Notes under the pieces: generated by a model | The model's database searches: none | The model's input: the letters and a program-made list of their open reading frames with translations, nothing else | Told to the model about the DNA's origin: nothing | Part shown: in pieces, positions 11,913-23,580 of the stretch | How the letters are laid out: each line of letters begins with the position of its first letter | Numbering within the stretch: the first letter of the stretch is position 1 | Source of the DNA: Paraspadella gotoi | Lineage: Eukaryota > Chaetognatha | Assembly (NCBI GenBank): GCA_051294375.1 | Contig: CM119266.1 | Coordinates: 10,869,834 to 10,933,833 of the forward strand | DNA length: 64,000 nt | Direction of reading: 5' to 3' | Program-made: the position numbers and the translations under genes

Positions 11913-14068
11913 TCTCTTCTCTGCTCTCCTCTTCTTCTCCTCTCTTCTCTCTTCCTCTGCCTCCTTCCGCCTTCGAACGCTCTCCGCGTTCCAGTAAGCA
12001 GGCTTGTAGCGCGCCGTTCCCTACCCCCACTCGACTGCCACGCCCCTCGGTCGCGCCGAAGCTTTCCATCGCATGATGCGCTCTCGCGTCTGGCTTCCGT
12101 TTTCATGGTTTAAGGACGGCTCGGAGGTCGGGGAGGTGGTTTGAGGTGATGTTGGGGGTTGGGTGGTAGGAAATATTTGGTTGTTAGGATGGGTGTAAGG
12201 TGTTGATGGGTGGTTAATAGGTGTGGTGAAGGAGAAGACTGAGTTTTTAGGGTTTCTCAACGACTGTTTAGCGAGCGACGAGACGAAAGGGATTTATATC
12301 GTTCGTAAAATACCCGTTTCGTGGATAAGATTGGTTGGTTCGGGGGGACGTTGCTTTGGTGGTGGGTACGAAGTTGCTTGGGCGGGATGGCTTGTCTTGG
12401 GTGGGGAATCATTACGTCGGGAAAGTGGAAAGGGTGGGAGGTTGGGGGGTGGGTGAAGCGCGCTTGCAACGAGGGTAAGAACGAGGTGAGAAATAATTAG
12501 GGCCTCGTTGCTAGAGGAAAGGAGAGAGAGAGAGAGAGCGAGAGAGAGACGAGAGAGAAGAGAGAGAGAGAGAGATATATTATATATAGATAGAGAGAGA
12601 CGAAGAATGGAGAACTTTTTTTAGTTGTATAAGCCAGAACAGATGAGGAAGAATTTACGGAATATTCAAAAAGTGTTCAAGAAGAAAAAAAATCGTGAAA
12701 TAAAGGCGTGTAGTTTAGCGTAATCGAAAGGGTTGAATAAGGAAATAAAATAACTACATTAAGCTCAAGAAAGCGACTTTGGAAAAAAAAAATCTAAAAA
12801 TCTAAATAGATTTTTTCGTATTTTTTTTCCCGTCAACGACTACTGATTTTTGAAATGCGCTCCGATTGCGCCTTGCTGATTGCGAAACAAGCCGAAAATA
12901 AATTTCCCTTTTTGAATTAATCTTTTTTTTTTTTTTTGTTCAAATTGCGGATATTGATTCGTGGAAGGAAAAAAATTGAATTTAGGCAATTTTATGTTCG
13001 CGTTTGTTGTTCGTAAATTAAAGGGCAAAATAAAAAAATATCAGGTAGTTTAACTGTGAGTCACGTAACTTAAATTTAATGAACGTCGTTGCCTGAAGAT
13101 CGAGTTACCTTCGTGTTATTAAAAAAAACCAAAGAAAACAAGAAAAATCAGAAAAAAAGGAAAAAAATAAAGAGACAAATAATCAGATGTTTTTCGACGG
13201 AGAAAACAATCTCGAGAAAAAGAAAATAAATTGAGAAGCATTGAAAAACCAATTTTAGTCAAGGTAGAATGGTGGAAAAGAGATGGGAGTGAGAGAGAAG
13301 AGAGATGACAAGAGGAGACGAGAAATAGAGAGAGAGAAGTAGAGAGAAGAGAGAGAGAGAGAGAGATGGAGAGACGAGAGAGAAGAGAGACGCAGAGAGA
13401 GAGAGACCGCTATACAAAAACTTTTTCCTGTCATTCAAATACTAAAAATCTGCCAGAGAGAGAGAGAAGAGTGGGCGAGAAAGAATGTGAACTAGCGGAA
13501 AGAAAAACTCTGTGAGTAAATCTGGTAACTGGTAAAAAAAAATTCAAGGAATAAGAGAAAAAAACAGAAATGATTTATAGCATAATGAAACATTCAGGAA
13601 TACGTGAAGCTCGAGAGTTTTGTAACGTTTTAAAATTTTCAAGGGTAATTTATGTTTTTCAAAAGTTTTTTTTCGCGTTAATACAAACAAGTTTTATAAA
13701 AAAAACAAATATAAAAAAAGCGAAAAAATAAACTGAATTTAAAGCAAAATTAAAAAAAAACCGAAATAGTTTCGAAATAGTGAGCCTCAATTTGAGGCAC
13801 ATGTCAATTAATTAAATGAAATCAAAATTCTATAAGAAAAAAAAACTCGACCAGAGGCAAAAAACAGGAGATAAACTGTAATAAAAAGATATTTTGATTT
13901 TTTTCTCTTTTCATTAAATCAGTTAGTTTTAAACATATGTGTTCCGAACACGAGGGAATTTTTTTTTTGTTTTCAATTCTTTTCCCTTTTGTTTCGATTC
14001 TTGGCGTTTGTTTTCGCTCGGAGTGGATTGAGAAACCTGCGAGGGGCGAAGAGGTCGAATCGGCGTTA

Positions 14069-14111
14069 CATGACGACGACGACGACGACGACGACGACGA
14101 TGATGATGACG
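14069..14111 (+). repeat. (GAC)n array, block B
   Basis: A copy of the array at 5885, also ending GATGATGATGACGGATC. Confidence 0.9.
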
Positions 14112-14592
14112 GATCTTCGACAATCTCAAAATAAAATCAAAATAAAAATCTCAAGCGGTTGATTCTTTTAAATTTAATTTTCTTTTTCTGTACAATTGTC
14201 GGAAACTAAAGTATGTAAATTTTACTTTCTAAAAAATTCGTCCAAAACGTCTCGAATTTTAGCTACAGTTAAAGCCCACGATTAGCACCAAAGTAACGCA
14301 AACAGCGCCCCCTTGCAGAATGGGCGCCCTTGCACCGGAAACGACGCTTGAGACGTTTATTCGTCTCGACGACGCACGACGACGACCTTTGCGCGACGAA
14401 AAGCGAGACGAAAAAAAATCATGTCGGGGTCAAGGTTCAACGGACGGACGACGACGACGACGACGACGAAGAAGGCGACGAAAACATTGAGAAAAGTCAT
14501 TTGACAAAAACAAAAAAAAAGATTGCAATTTTCCGACTCAGTTCGTCAGTTTGTTTCTTCCTGCTCGTCGCCTCACTCCTAAAGTCGCCTTC

Positions 14593-14728
<136 letters not shown>

Positions 14729-15009
14729 AAAGTAGATCTCAGCCCCGGCATTTTCCTAGAGTATTGATCCTTTTAAACTCCCTCCTTTTCCTCCTACTTA
14801 TTTTTGTTTACCGCAAATACCATTATTACCTCTCTTTCTTTTCTTTTTACGCTTAGCCTACCCTTCCCTTTCCTCTCCTCTATCTTCCGCCATCTTTATT
14901 CTCATCCTTTCCTTTCCTCCCTTTCCTCCAGTGGCTTTTTCTCGAGCATCGTCGCCGGCCGAAAAAACGATGCCTTTGCTTCGCCGAGGCTTTCGAGGGT
15001 CATTTTCAG

Positions 15010-15073
15010 GTTTCCTGGGTGCGAGCTGAGTGCGAGTTGAGTGCGAACCGAGTGCGAGCTGCGTTGGAGAAAA
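15010..15073 (+). other. Candidate 64-bp internal exon with 11-bp repeat (block B)
   Basis: Acceptor CATTTTCAG at 15001-15009 and donor GAAAA|GTAAGAC. It contains four clean 11-bp units at 15019, 15030, 15041 and 15052, better preserved than in A. Confidence 0.4.
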
Positions 15074-15194
15074 GTAAGACCTTTTTTTTTGCCGGTTGTT
15101 TTCCCGATGAGATTATTACGTTTCATTTCAATTACATACTTTGAGATCACAAAGTACATTTTATTGCTCATTTTAGCGGGAAATTAATGAAGTA

Positions 15195-16226
15195 GACAAG
15201 AATAAGAGTGAGTTGAAACACCGACATACAAAGTTGCCTTTTTTAATGCGCCCATTAAGGTAGCACTTCGGAGCTAACCGTCGAGGTTTATTTTTTCAAA
15301 TATTGCATGAAAATAAATGGGCAATGGAAAACGCGAATGGCCCATCAAGGGAAAGTTCTTCTACCCTTTTTGACAAGTGTTCAAGGCAAGCTTTCAAGAC
15401 AAACTTTCAAAGCTAGCTTTCAAGACAAGCTTTTTCGAAACATGTACGTTCGATACAATAAAAAATCGTTGTTGTAGACAATTTCAAACGTTTTATACTA
15501 ATTAATAAACACACAAAAAAAAGCCGTATTCCTCGGCCGGTTTCTCTTAAGTTGGACTTGTCAACTCTCCAGGTCGGTCTTGGGCAATGGGCAATTGGGC
15601 ATTGCAGCGTCGACGCCGGCGAGAGGAATCAAGTCGTCGACCGGCGACTTCGTTCTCGGTTTATATCTTTATAGCGAAGGAAGTTTGCGACCTCGTTTGC
15701 TCAACGACGACGACGACGATAAAACGAGAAAAATATTATTAGTTTTATTTCGCTTTGAGGCGACTGCCTTCTTTCGCGAGACGACGCCGATTTTCTTGGC
15801 GAGAGAATGATGGACACTGGAATTTTGTGATAGTGGATGGCATTTTGTGATGACTTCTGCGCTCAGAATGAAAATTCTACTCCACGGGCTCGATTCGTAC
15901 AACGCTCCACCGGACTTGTGAGCTGTTTTCTATTCTTTAATTTTCTTTCTGGTCTCTCTCTCACAATCTCTTTCTCACTTTCTCTCCATCTCTCTCCGAT
16001 TTTTCCCCCCCTTCTCGCCCTCTGCCTACCACGGCCCGTCCGCCATTACCACTCTCGCATCAAAGCTCTCTCCCTTTCCTCGACCACCCAAGCGTGTCAC
16101 GAAGCTTCTCACCCCGTTGTTCTATTGTTAGCGATCGTCGGCCGAAAGACAACTAGCGACACTTAACGTGAAAATAATTTAGTTCCAGGGTCATCAGAGC
16201 CGCAGCCGGGAGGCGAAACAGAGAGA
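15195..16226 (+). other. Unique segment after block B, no gene identified
   Basis: It holds the 13-bp repeat at 15379, a short (ACG)n at 15706-15720 and a pyrimidine-rich tract at about 15950-16080. Frames of up to 109 codons exist (for example 15837-16166) but carry no motif I recognise. Confidence 0.5.
15379..15430 (+). repeat. 13-bp tandem repeat, four units
   Basis: Units start exactly at 15379, 15392, 15405 and 15418, with consensus TTTCAAGACAAGC. There are no length changes between units, which suggests recent expansion. Confidence 0.85.
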
Positions 16227-16439
16227 NNNNNNNNNNNNNNNNNNNNNNNNNNNNNNNNNNNNNNNNNNNNNNNNNNNNNNNNNNNNNNNNNNNNNNNNNN
16301 NNNNNNNNNNNNNNNNNNNNNNNNNNNNNNNNNNNNNNNNNNNNNNNNNNNNNNNNNNNNNNNNNNNNNNNNNNNNNNNNNNNNNNNNNNNNNNNNNNNN
16401 NNNNNNNNNNNNNNNNNNNNNNNNNNNNNNNNNNNNNNN
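16227..16439. other. Assembly gap, 213 N
   Basis: The gap is entered from a GAGAGA tract and exits into a polypurine region. Confidence 0.99.
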
Positions 16440-16953
16440 AAAAGACGAAAGCGAGAAATGGGAAGAAATGGGAGAAGAGAGCGTAAATGGAGTACGAGTC
16501 TCGACTACAGAAGAAAAATAGCAAATAGAACAAAAGAATCGGAGGAGAGAGCAGCCGAAAAAAAAAAGCGCGGAGGAAGATGAAAAAAAAAGGAAAGAGA
16601 AAAAAGAAAAGAAGGGAGAGTGGGGGAGGAAAGGGAGAGAGAAACAAAAGGGAGAGAAAGTGGAGAAAGGGAGAGCGATATTTATATGTAAAACGATAAG
16701 AGACGAAAGGAGGGAAAAAAATTATTAAAAAAAAAGTAAAAAAAAAAGAATAGAAGAAAATAAAAGAAAAAGAGGTAAACGGGAAAGAGTGACGACTATA
16801 GGAGTGAAAAAAAAAGAGTAAGAAAATGGCATAAAAAAATAAAAGAAAAAAAAATGGCGCCGGCCGATCGGCGAAGGCCATTTTTACAAAGAGAACGATA
16901 TACTGGTTCACTCGCGCGCGCAATTTTTTCACTCTTATTTTAACGAAGGGAGA

Positions 16954-16997
<44 letters not shown>

Positions 16998-17218
16998 AAT
17001 GTGAATGACGAGGTAAGAAAAGAAAAGAAGTGAATAAGAATCAAGGCGAGAGTTAATGAGAAACGAGAAAGAATAGAAGCAGGAAGAAAAGAAGGGAGGG
17101 AGAAAGGAAATAAAGGGAGGAAGAAAAAAAAAGGAAAGGATAAAGAAGGAAAGAGTCTCGAATGGGAAAGAAATGGAGAAAGGGAAAAAGGAAATATAAA
17201 AAAAAACTTTGTGCCTCT
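16440..17218 (+). repeat. Long polypurine region with (GA)n
   Basis: Nearly 780 bp in which the plus strand is mostly A and G, including pure (GA)n at about 16955-16994. The only long mixed-base interruption is around 16855-16950 (a CGCCGGCCGATCGGCG palindromic stretch). Phe/Leu/Ser frames on the minus strand are products of composition. Such tracts can form triplex DNA. Confidence 0.85.
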
Positions 17219-17716
<498 letters not shown>

Positions 17717-17868
17717 AATCCTCCATCCTCCTCCTTCCTTCTCTTCACCCGCCCACCGAACTCGCGTGGACGTTCAACATTTGCAAATCCACCATTCGAC
17801 GCTATAAACCCTGATTAGATCAGAGAAGCTTCGACGCGGTGCTGTGTAGGGCGATGCGGCGAGCTCTT

Positions 17869-17934
17869 ATTGGCGCAGAATCGCGAGGAGCCTTTCTCAT
17901 TGGTCGCACTTTCGACTGCGTCCAAGATGGCGGC
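17869..17934 (+). promoter_or_regulatory. NF-Y/YY1-type promoter segment
   Basis: Two inverted CCAAT boxes (ATTGG at 17869 and 17899) are spaced 30 bp apart. They are followed by AAGATGGCGGC at 17924-17934, the full YY1 consensus, which also contains the start codon of the frame at 17927. NF-Y pairs with a YY1 element at the initiator are typical of housekeeping and nuclear-encoded mitochondrial genes. No TATA box is in a useful position. Confidence 0.45.
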
Positions 17935-18001
17935 CCGCATGAATTTTTTTTCCCGCCATTTCTCTGCTTCGGCTCGCACTTTTCTAAGAAAATGTGGAGG
18001 G
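17927..18001 (+). CDS. Candidate first exon with mitochondrial-type presequence (partial)
   Basis: The ATG has A at -3 and G at +4, a strong start context. The frame reads MAARMNFFSRHFSASARTFL and then RKCGG before running into a GA array. The stretch lacks acidic residues, is rich in Arg, Ser, Ala and Phe, and contains RHFSAS, close to the R-x-F-S motif at processing-peptidase sites. I infer a mitochondrial targeting peptide. No clear donor is seen and the second haplotype copy starts downstream of this point, so the rest of the protein is unknown. Chance alone could give such a short peptide. Confidence 0.35.
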
Positions 18002-18036
18002 ATGGAGAGAGAGAGGAGAGAGAGAGAGCGAGAGAG

Positions 18037-18087
<51 letters not shown>

Positions 18088-18144
18088 TAAGGCTGTGATG
18101 AAGGGATTTTAAAATTTCTCGCACTTTTCTAAGAAATGTGGAGG

Positions 18145-18185
<41 letters not shown>

Positions 18186-18262
18186 AGAGAGGAGAGAGAG
18201 AGAGAGGACGTAGCGATGAGGAGAGGAGGAGAAGAGAGAGAGAGACTGATGAAGGAGAATTT
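17973..18262 (+). repeat. 145-bp local direct duplication
   Basis: CTCGCACTTTTCTAAGAA and the following TGTGGAGGGATGGAGAG occur at 17973 and again at 18118. Each is followed by a GA array. The duplication overlaps the 3' end of the presequence-like frame. Confidence 0.8.
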
Positions 18263-18710
18263 TTTAAACATTTCCTTCTCACGAAGAAAAAGTCTTTAAG
18301 CAGCGGGAGATTTCGAATGGTCGATAGGCGGACGACGACTCCGCCGCCGCCGCCGACAATGACGACGACAACGTAAGAATAATTCTGAGACCGCGACGAA
18401 ACCGAAGACGGGAAAAAAAACTGCCGCCATTCGCAGCTCACAATTTGTCAGACAGATTTTTTCCTCGATTCTTTGACACTGCTTCGTCGCGTTCAGAGGT
18501 TTAAACAATTTATTCGGTGGAACAACTCATGTCGTGAACAGCGGGGACAAATAGAAAATCTAAATTCAATGGAATATGTAAATCATCTTTTAAAAAGATA
18601 GAAGACTCACAAAAAGCCAAGTCAGCCTATTTATTTAATGAATTATTCAGTTTTCATAGGTTGTTAAAATTCATAAGCATTCAAAAATTGAAAAAAATAA
18701 GAAATCGACC
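18183..18710 (+). repeat. Segment repeated directly at 36205-36762
   Basis: It shares GGACGACGACTCCGCCGCC, ATGTCGTGAACAGCGGGGAC and AAAGCCAAGTCAGCCTATTT with the copy. A GTAAGAAT donor-like site at 18373 follows a Thr/Pro-rich frame here but is absent from the copy (CAACGAAGAAT), so it is probably not a real splice site. Confidence 0.9.
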
Positions 18711-18944
18711 CAAAAAAAATGTTACAATCGCCTCGGAAAATCTCTAGCAAACTTGAAAAAAAAAATAGTCGTACGCGTAACGGCCTCCGCTCGAATTTAC
18801 GACTTAGGCTTGCCTTACCACGGGGTACTTACATATTGAGTACAGAGAGTTTCGAGTCCTCCGCCCCCTAAGATCTTGTTCCAGTTCCTCACCTCCGCGG
18901 AAAGAAATGAGGCATAAATTTCTAAACCGAAAAAAAAGTAGGAA

Positions 18945-19020
18945 GCGGTGGCTCGGCGGTGGCGGCGGCGCGGCGGCGGTCGCGGCGGCTGGCGACGGCG
19001 GCGGGGCAAGAGCGGCGGCT
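18945..19020 (+). repeat. (GGC)n-rich CpG tract
   Basis: Imperfect GGC/GCG triplets. Noisy inverted copies lie near 40220-40310 and 41480-41540. On the minus strand it is followed by a GCGGAG|GTGAGG donor-like site (about 18892), also present at 40370 in the inverted copy. A Gly/Ala-rich plus-strand frame (18907-19299) crosses it but ends in GA repeats. Confidence 0.7.
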
Positions 19021-19098
19021 GTTCACCTCGGTTCAAACTTTCAGACTTTCAGTTTTTATTTCCGCGAGAGCGGATGGAAAAAAATTGAAACAAACTGG

Positions 19099-19136
19099 GT
19101 GAAAGAGAGGGAGAGAGAGAGAGAGAGAGAGAGAGA

Positions 19137-19191
<55 letters not shown>

Positions 19192-19425
19192 CTTGTAGAA
19201 ATTGCTACATCTTCAACTAAAATGATGAAGGTAATAGCGATAAGCATGATTACATCATACAAGTTGACGAGTTTTCGTGTGTATGCAATGTGTATGTAAG
19301 ATAGAGAGAGAGAGAAAAGTGTGAGAGATGGGAGGAGAGACGTTATCGCCGTTCCACCTTTCCTGCCGCGAAAGGAAACTTGTTCGTTTAAATCGGTCTG
19401 AGTTAGAGATAGGCGAAGAGGAGAG

Positions 19426-19477
<52 letters not shown>

Positions 19478-19500
19478 GAGCGAGAGAGAGAGAAGAGAAG
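19099..19500 (+). repeat. (GA)n arrays
   Basis: GA tracts at about 19108-19190 and 19423-19480 flank a mixed-base segment. That segment reappears inverted and very noisy near 40930-41200. Confidence 0.9.
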
Positions 19501-20039
19501 AGAAAATCTAAAACAAATAGAGGCAGTAAAAAGTGGGAGCTGGTCGAGCAAATGATTCGGAAGAAGAAAGAGAAGGAGACTTGGGAAATTTTCAACGCGT
19601 AGTGAGGGAAGAGGGGGGGGAGAGAGGAATAAGAGGGGTGATAAATAAGAGGGGGATTGAGGGAAGAGGGGGAGAGAGGAAATAAGAGGGGGGGTAAAAT
19701 GATGAAGGAAGAAAACAATAAAGATAACTAGAATTCTTCCTCTCTCGGTTCACAATATTAAAAAAATGTGAAAGTACAAAATTAGATAAATAGCAAACAA
19801 AATAGGTACGGATAGATACAGACAAAAAATCTCGAGCTCTTGTCTTTTTTTCACACGTGAGAAAAAGAACATAAAAACATAAAAAAAAAAGAAAAGGAAA
19901 AGAGAAAACAAAAGGGAAAGCTTCATCTCTTGGCCCTCCTCATAAAAAAATAGAAAAGGAAAAAGAGAAAACAAAGGAAAAGTCCATCTCTTGCCTCCTC
20001 CTAACTGCCTGGCGTCGTCGTCGAAGAGAAGAGAGAGAG

Positions 20040-20075
<36 letters not shown>

Positions 20076-20491
20076 GAGAGAGAGGAGAGATAAGAGAGAG
20101 AGATGAGAGAGAGAGAGAGAGAGAGAGAAAGCGCGAAGATGGCGATTTATTCGCCGTTCAATAAACTTTTCACTTCCAGCGGGTCGCAGTTGCAGAGGAG
20201 GGCCTGGGATTGATGGGGGTAAATCGTCTCTTGCCGCGGTCGGTTTGCCGTGAGCGTTTGGAAGGAGTGCGCGGTAAAATGGAGGCGAGTTTGAGATTTA
20301 GAGAACTGATGATTGACATTTAAACGAAGAAAAAAAAATATATCCACTGAAAAAAAAAAAAAAACTAAATCAATAAAAAAAATATAAAAAATCTAGAGGA
20401 AAGGAGGAAAAGGATCTTAAAATATAAAAAAGGAAAAAAGAAAGGAAACAGAAAAAAAAACTTCGCTGATTCGTCGACGATTCATTCGTGG

Positions 20492-20706
20492 CCAATAAAC
20501 GCGTTTAATTTCCTTGTCCCCACCAATCAACGCTTAGATTCTTCGACCAATCATCGCCTTTCGACTCCGTTTTTCCCCCTCAATCCAATCAGAGCGCCCA
20601 TTGGCCACAATTATCAGAGAAACCAATCGGGACGACGCGTCGCTTCCTATTTTCTTCAACCTCTCCTCCAATCGTAGTCGCGCCGGCCAAAGCCTGGTAC
20701 CGATTG
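20492..20706. promoter_or_regulatory. CCAAT-box array, block C (7 boxes and a damaged eighth)
   Basis: CCAAT occurs at 20492, 20523, 20547, 20585, 20623 and 20668, with inverted ATTGG at 20600. An eighth box at 20702 reads ATTGC here but ATTGG in D. Spacings run from 15 to 45 bp, several near 31-34. Such arrays bind NF-Y and mark strong TATA-less, often cell-cycle or stress-related promoters. The transcript is not identified; a frame from 20601 (plus) opens just inside the array. Confidence 0.6.
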
Positions 20707-20894
20707 CTGGCCGGCCCGAACTCGAACGCCTCCACCGGGCGCTTTCTTTTCTTTCTCTCTTCACTCTCTCCCTCTCTCTCTACGCGAGCACACTGAAAAG
20801 AAACGACCGCGACAGAGGGTGCCATACATCCTCATTCTCACCGAGAAAGAATGACAAACACAACGAATATCACGTCCATTACGACCGAACGAGG

Positions 20895-21170
20895 AATTTC
20901 GAAGTTCCTGTTTCCCACTTCGCTCTTCTTTTCCTCCCTTTTCGTCCTCTTCCTCCCCTTTCTTCCTTATTCTCCCCTTTTCTCCTCTTTCTCCTTTTCT
21001 TCCTCTTTCCTCCCCTTTCTTCCCTTTCCTCCCTTTTCTTCCTCTTTTCCTCCCCTTTCTTCTCTTTCTCCCCTTATTCGTCCTCTTTCCTCCCCTTTCT
21101 TCCTCTTTCCTCCCCTTTTCGTCTCTTTCCCCCCTTTCTCCTTCCTCCTTTTTTCCTCCTTCGTCTTTCG
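20895..21170 (+). repeat. CCTCCCCTTT-type polypyrimidine minisatellite, block C
   Basis: An irregular version of the clean 21-bp array found in block D at 44648. Units here vary in length. Confidence 0.75.
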
Positions 21171-22578
21171 ATTCGATTCCGTCTGAGAGAGCGATTGGAA
21201 TTTCGCCTCGAGGCTACGAAGGTTTCGACGCCGCGAGATCGAAACGTCCGACCGAAGTCGGGGTTTGTTTGAGGACTGGGAGGGGGGGAATGAGCTTGCT
21301 TGAGGGAGTCGGCATGCGAGTCTAGATATTTACACCACACTATTGGATTTTAATAACTATTTATATATTAATATATCTCCTCAGTGTGTGAAGAAACATT
21401 TATTCAAGCAAATAATTTGGTAATAATGACGATTCTTTAGTCGCGCTATATACTAAATCCACTAGAATGTTCAATCCTTTCTGTGGATAAAAGACGAGAG
21501 AAATTAAAGTTTCTTTGCTACTGAATTGAAGAGACGAATAAAAGTCGTCTCAAGAGAAAAACAAGAAACGAGGTTTCCTTCGGATTGTGGAGTTGAATTT
21601 TTATCGGAGATCTGGCTTCGTCGTAAGAGGTTTAAAATTGAATCAGTGTTTGTTCGCGATGGATTTACTACGACTGGAAGGTTGAAGATTTTCACCGTTG
21701 GTATTTTACCTCATCTTGATCCGAAACCGCTTTTTCTTCAAAAGACTGCACATTAAAAAGATCTTTGCACAAAAGCTACCTTAAAAACATCACCGGCTTG
21801 TGTACATCGTTCTCGTCCCACAAATAAACGTAAAAACATCAGCAAGACCCGAAGAAGAAAACATTAACCAAAAAACCTAGAAGAAGACACAACGAAACAA
21901 AGCTGAAAAAAAATCCGTTCCTAGAAAAAAAGCTTTCTTCCTTCCGTTTTTACGAATACGAAAAAGAGGGATTTAATTCGAGCGGAGAGCGAGCGAATGT
22001 GAAAACCAGAACAAGAGGAGAGAGAGAGAGAGTAGAGAGGGGAAAGAGAGAGAGAGAGAGAGAGAGAAAGTGGTGAAAAAAGGGAGCTAAATTTTCGAAG
22101 CGGAAGAATGTCGGCGCATGATGAGAATCATCTCTTCAAATCAAACCCGGAAAAACGAGAACGGGCAACAAAAAACGACGGGGGGGGGTGGATGTGGGGG
22201 AGGTGGGGGGAAGGTGGGGGGGGGGTCGGAGGAAAACCTTTTTTTTCTTCAATTTTTATTCTTGAATAATTTTTTCATTTCACTTGTTTTTATATTTAAA
22301 GCGAAACTACATCGGAAATTAAAAACAAATACTTTTTTTAGTCAACATTTTTCAATGGGGTTTTTTTCAATTGTTCTGGTTGGTTGGAAAATCACGGTAC
22401 AGTATTAGAATTCAAATATTTAGTATTTCCGTCCCGGTGTCCTATCTTTGTTTCTCGTCGTCATGCGTCGTCGAGTCGTCGTCGTCGTCGATTTTCACAA
22501 AGAAATAATTCTTGAATCGGAACAGCGCACAACAGGCGAACATAAGGGAAGAGGGGGCGGCGATTTGGTTGTTTGAGG

Positions 22579-22581
<3 letters not shown>

Positions 22582-22630
<49 letters not shown>

Positions 22631-22672
22631 TCTCTCTTCTCTCTCCTCTCTCTCTTCTCCTCTCTCTCTCTC
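22582..22672 (+). repeat. (CT)n microsatellite
   Basis: The corresponding place in D is the 256-N gap at 47563-47818. Confidence 0.95.
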
Positions 22673-22750
22673 TGAAACATAAGTCTGCCTTCAAAGATGA
22701 TCCCAGTCGTCGTTGCATTTCATTTCACACAAGAGAGAAATAACATTCTT

Positions 22751-22765
22751 ACCTGGTTCGACGAC
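22751..22765 (-). other. Conserved minus-strand splice donor (block C)
   Basis: On the minus strand the sequence reads CGAACCAG|GTAAGAATG. The same CAG|GTAAG is kept in D (47907) and in a third noisy copy (46853, CAG|GTAAGTAA). The exon would extend to higher coordinates; its acceptor and frame are not clear. Confidence 0.4.
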
Positions 22766-23424
22766 AGTGGCGAGAATGGAAAAAAAAGGAAAGAAAGAAA
22801 AATAGATAAAACGTTAGTCTTATTTTCGATTATTTATATCGCGCGAAAATCATTAACGTCGAACGTAAAGTGAAAATATAAATGAAAAATTTTATAAGAG
22901 TAAACAAACCCTTAAATATTAACGTTTAATTATTTTTTTATATCATAAAAATATATTATATTTGCTAAAAATAAAACAAAAAGCGAGAAATGGAAGCGTC
23001 CAACTTCTCTCTCCTCAGAGACGCAAATTATTCGGAAGAACATCGGAGATTCGGTGGACGTTCGACTCTCACGACACTTTTGACGCCACTACTCTTTTCT
23101 TCTTCCTCTTATCTCCTTCCTCGCCTATCTTTTCCCTTCCCTCTTTTAGCCTCCTCTCTCTCTCTCTCCTCTAGTCTCCTTCTTCTCATTTTATCTTTTT
23201 CTCTTTTTTATCTTCTCCTCTTCTATTCTGCCCTATCTCTTCTCTTCTCCTCTTCTCTTCTCTTCTTTCTCTGCTCTTCTCTTCTCCTCTCTGCTCCTCT
23301 CCTCCCATCTTTTTCTTTTTCCCTTTTCCATTTTACTTTCCCTTCTCTCCCACCACCCCCTCCTTCAAACCCCGGACCCCCACCCACAAAACCCCTCCAA
23401 AAACAAGGATCCGTTTCGAAATAA

Positions 23425-23580
23425 ATGGCATTTTTCCCAGTTTTCGGCCTTTTGTATCTCGTCAGGTTCAGAGGATCGAGGTTAAAGGTTTGTTTTTCCA
23501 ATGCGCCATTAGATTCTGGCAGAATTTTTTATGACATCCTCGGTGTCTCCAACAAAGCACATTTGCGGGAGAAGAGGAGA
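23425..23580 (+). CDS. Possible J-domain (DnaJ-like) exon fragment
   Basis: The frame at 23524-23559 reads IFYDILGVSNKA, which fits helix I of a J domain (x-YDILGVS-x-x-A). An acceptor-like TTCTGGCAG ends at 23522. The frame then runs into HLREKRRER and a GA array, with no helix II or HPD motif. In block D the matching stretch (48692-48730) keeps FYDILG, but then has six fewer bases and reads PTTHLRE. Either this is the first part of a split J domain or a chance resemblance. Confidence 0.25.

Noticed and set aside
16153-16932. 259-codon minus-strand Phe/Ser/Leu frame
   Set aside because: It spans a 213-N gap and translates a polypurine tract; composition alone keeps it open.
18364-18380. Donor-like ACAAC|GTAAGAAT after a Pro/Thr-rich frame
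   Set aside because: The copy at 36430 reads CAACGAAGAAT, so the GT is not shared.
20147-20347. Minus-strand frame MDIFFFLRLNVNHQF... and plus frame MAIYSPFNK...
   Set aside because: In block D single-base changes put both into other frames; neither has splice support.
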